A DNA stretch of 64,000 bases from Linyphia triangularis. Its lineage: Eukaryota > Arthropoda > Arachnida > Araneae > Linyphiidae. Under the pieces are notes generated by a model. It did not search any database. It saw only the letters and a list, made by a program, of their open reading frames with translations, and was not told the origin of the DNA. Below are positions 61,270 to 64,000 of the stretch, one piece after another. Positions within the stretch are counted from its first letter, which is position 1, and each line of letters opens with the position of its first letter. A program made the position numbers and the translations under genes. The stretch lies in assembly GCA_963978545.1 (NCBI GenBank), contig OZ021727.1, positions 45,669,385 through 45,733,384 of the forward strand, written 5' to 3'.

Positions 61270-63818
61270 CAGTGGCGGATCTAGGATTTTCCTGAGGGGG
61301 GGGGGGGGCGCAACACGTGTGCCTTAGCCAGGATGAAATCGAATATTTAAAAAAAGTTTTTAAAAAAATCCATGCAGTGTTCTAGAAATATACTTCAAGA
61401 TAATCCGTATCCATTGATTGACCTCCCCCCCTTTTTCGTCACATTTCTGACTCGCTATCTTAGCGTAAGGTGAAATGCCCAGGTAATACCAAAATTACTT
61501 TTCAGTTTAAAAAAAAAAAACTCCCCCCTCCCACTCCTCAAAAAACACCCTTCTACGCTAGATATTTTTATGAACTCTTTTGTTTCTTTATACTCATGGC
61601 AAATAAAACGTTTTTGCAAAGTTTCATAAACAGACCAATTTTTTATTTTTTAATGTCGTACTTTACCTTTCCTTGGATTTTACATGTGTTTTCGTTTATA
61701 AAAAGGAACTGTAACTTTTTTTAGATTAGTTATATCATTTCGCTTTTTTTCCTTCGATTCAGCATAAAAAAAAGTACTCTAAAAACATGTGTCACATGTC
61801 ACAAATTAACTTTTCAGCCACCAAACCCCTGACACCCCCCCCCCCCCCCCAAATCTCCCTTCTTTGCTAGATATTTTTATGGAGTCATTTAAATATTCAT
61901 TTTCATGACAAATATAGAACATTTTTGCGAACCAATTTTTTTGTTTTTCTTATGGTCTTAGGTACTATTTTACCAGCACTAATATATATATATATTTGGT
62001 TCGATTTTATACATCCATATTTCACACACAATATATCACAATTTTCACTGTTCAAAAGTATTGAATTCGGTTAAAAAAAAAAAGTTGATTTTATTGCATT
62101 TCTACACGTTTTGGAACGTGATGAGTTCACCATTTTTTTTGTGCCTGTTAGTTATCAGCATAACTCCCAAAACGGATTGACCTGCGATGTTCAATTTTTA
62201 TGTTCAGGTTATTGATGGCCATGAGACCTGGCATTACGGTTTTCGTCAAAATTGCACATGTGCATTAAGTAACTGATATTGCAAAAATTACGTTTTTCAG
62301 CGATTACCAAAAAATGGTTTTAACGATTTTGATTAAATCGCTATAAAAATTTCTTTAAAGGTGTTCTAATCATTCCCACCTCCGTAGAAATGAGATAATG
62401 GTGAACGCCCATCAACGACTGTTTCTACTCTGTTGCACTTAAAAGAAAGGATAATGCAGTGTTTATTGAAAAATATATCACAATTTTCACCGTTTCAGCG
62501 GCGTTTTTTTAGAATAATCGCCAAACTGGGAATTTTTTTTTTTTTTTTTAAATAATGAAAAAAAAAAAAAGGTAAATTATATCAATCCGTGACAAATTAA
62601 AAAAACATCGCATACTGAAATATTTTGTTCCAATTCTTCAATTATAACTGGAAGAGAGAGATTGTAGGAGGATCATTGTAGTTAAAAAAAATTTAAGAAC
62701 TTCATTTTGAGTTGCAATATCATTTTACTTCTTTCACGAAACTTTTGAACAAGAATCAGAAGTTTCATAAAAAATATGTTTTGGAAGAAGAATAGGCTTA
62801 GAATAAAATTAGAGTAATCTTAGCCTTCTCTAAAAGTATGTATATATATTATACCGTAAGCGTTATAATTACTTATAAAGTGCAATATTTCTTGCATTAC
62901 TTCTGCAATACAAAAAAAAAAAAAAAAAAAAAAAAAAAAGAAATTGAAAGCATGTCCAGGTGAATATTTGTACAAAACTTTTCAAATTATCGTAAAAAAC
63001 ATACACATTTATTTTGTTAATTCATTCGTTTAATTTCGTACAGGGTTTGTAAGCGATATTTTTTTAAATAATTAAATCTACTACTGTAGTGCTACTTTAC
63101 ACAGATAATACTTCTTACAAAATTGTTTATAAGTCTATTTTATGTAAAAAAACCAATTAGCATACCTTTCCAGTGTGGTGCAAGAGAGGATTGTTAATCG
63201 AAATTCAAATATGACGCTTATTTACAAGCCGAAGCAGAAATTAGAGCTGGACGAGTTCTTATGCCAGTTAATAAATAACCTTCCTCTTCCTTTCTTTCAA
63301 AAGTTTTAAGTTTAGCCTATTACCATGTCCAGTTGAATGGGGGTGGCCATTTCCGGAGGTAACCCAAACACTGGCCCTCTCATTATTCTTTTTTTCCCCT
63401 GGTTGGCGTTGGACATTACGAATGTGAGTCAAAATCTCTTCCTCCCACTCGACAGAAAGGGGATCGGGTATCAATGGTTCAAGATATCTTCAAGGTCAAG
63501 AGGGTGGAGGTTTGAATACTTGTACTGTCTTCCAACATCCGTTTGAATAGAGAGAAAGCTATAAATAGCTATAAAATAGTTTGAGAGAGAAAGCTATAAA
63601 TAGAACCTTGGTACAAAAATAAGCTATTTTTTTTTTTTTGCTTTTTTCGGAAATTAGATGAAGTTTAAAATATAATTGTTGCGTGAACTTATTGAAAAAA
63701 ACTTTAAGGAAAAAAAAAATTATTATTATTATTTATTTCTGTAAATTGTAAAAAAAAGACTCCACCTGAGAGGGGGGGGGGGGGCGCACCCCGCGCCCCC
63801 TGGCTGGATCCGCCATTG
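61270..63818. mobile_element. hAT-like non-autonomous transposon with perfect 8-bp TSD (2.55 kb)
   Basis: Ends are CAGTGGCGGATC (left) and GATCCGCCATTG (right; reverse complement CAATGGCGGATC), followed inside by long G or C tracts. Identical CCTGTGAT octamers flank the element at 61262-61269 and 63819-63826, the target-site length of hAT transposons. No transposase frame is visible. The interior has an internal duplication (about 61548-61660 and 61857-61965), a segment shared with 22332-22620, an A28 run (62912-62939) and a GC-balanced block (about 63310-63540). Confidence 0.85.
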
Positions 63819-63826
63819 CCTGTGAT

Positions 63827-64000
63827 GCCCGAACTCAGTTCACTATGAATCATCAGACTTCCTGTCCAAATAAATACTTTTAGAGAGTAGGTAACCTCTC
63901 AAATTGACAATTACCTTTTATCATTGTGTCTGTTTGCCTACCGGTTGCGTAAGTATAGGTTTTATATACTAAACAGAAATTAAAAAAAAAAATATTTTCT
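63827..64000. other. Intergenic DNA to window end
   Basis: Nothing recognisable. Confidence 0.6.

Noticed and set aside
63268..63546. GC-balanced block first considered a regulatory island
   Set aside because: It lies inside the 61270-63818 transposon bounded by a perfect target duplication, so it is better explained as transposon interior.
41552..64000. A first exon encoding the full YLQPxYL...LDAKK block of other NET proteins
   Set aside because: I searched the minus strand by eye for the corresponding codons and did not find it.

Overview
The window looks like one large, AT-rich, gene-poor stretch of animal nuclear genome, most likely an arthropod and probably a chelicerate such as a spider. 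The reasons are a long spliced gene with a 16 kb intron, abundant microsatellites and homopolymer runs, degraded DNA transposons, and a single recognisable developmental gene. The species call is inference: nothing here identifies the taxon.

Only one protein-coding gene can be supported. It is on the minus strand, right to left. A promoter-like, GC-rich segment with CCAAT and CACGTG boxes lies near 58.14-58.34 kb. A very short first coding exon (nine codons) ends at a good donor at 57885. A phase-0 intron of about 16.3 kb follows, and a large terminal exon (40166-41551) encodes 461 residues. The product is a NET-family (Noc/Elbow/Nlz; vertebrate ZNF503/ZNF703) zinc-finger transcriptional co-regulator. 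It has the SPLALL motif, the CRDPYC cysteine motif, one atypical C2H2 finger with eight residues between the cysteines, and the RYHPY and NPY...YG C-terminal blocks. It lacks the FKPY Groucho-binding tetrapeptide and its SP motif is altered, so it looks like a divergent paralog. A Pumilio-like site and a candidate poly(A) signal lie downstream.

The 40 kb to the left (3' of the gene), the intron, and the region upstream of the promoter hold no other gene I can support. What stands out there is a scatter of GC-rich islands of 150-700 bp in otherwise AT-rich DNA (near 2.8, 4.7, 8.5, 12.6, 15.9, 20.5, 28.0, 31.0 and 34.0 kb; in the intron near 42.1, 45.3, 47.7, 50.3, 54.0 and 55.7 kb). Several carry developmental transcription-factor motifs, including a Hox/Exd site next to a Homothorax/Meis site at 20.72 kb. 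Together they look like the cis-regulatory landscape of a patterning gene.

Mobile DNA consists of non-autonomous or decayed elements. There are three hAT-like elements with terminal inverted repeats (32195-33653; 59493-60247; 61270-63818, the last with a perfect 8-bp target duplication), a near-perfect 203-bp foldback MITE in the intron (49907-50109, TA target site), a pair of roughly 320-bp MITE-like repeats (about 16980-17312 and 20939-21255), and two tRNA-like SINE remnants. Satellite structures include (TTTA)n at 7.67 kb, a layered (TAT)n array at 30.4 kb, a three-copy ~150-bp tandem repeat at 28.4 kb and a decayed tandem array at 54.2-54.9 kb.
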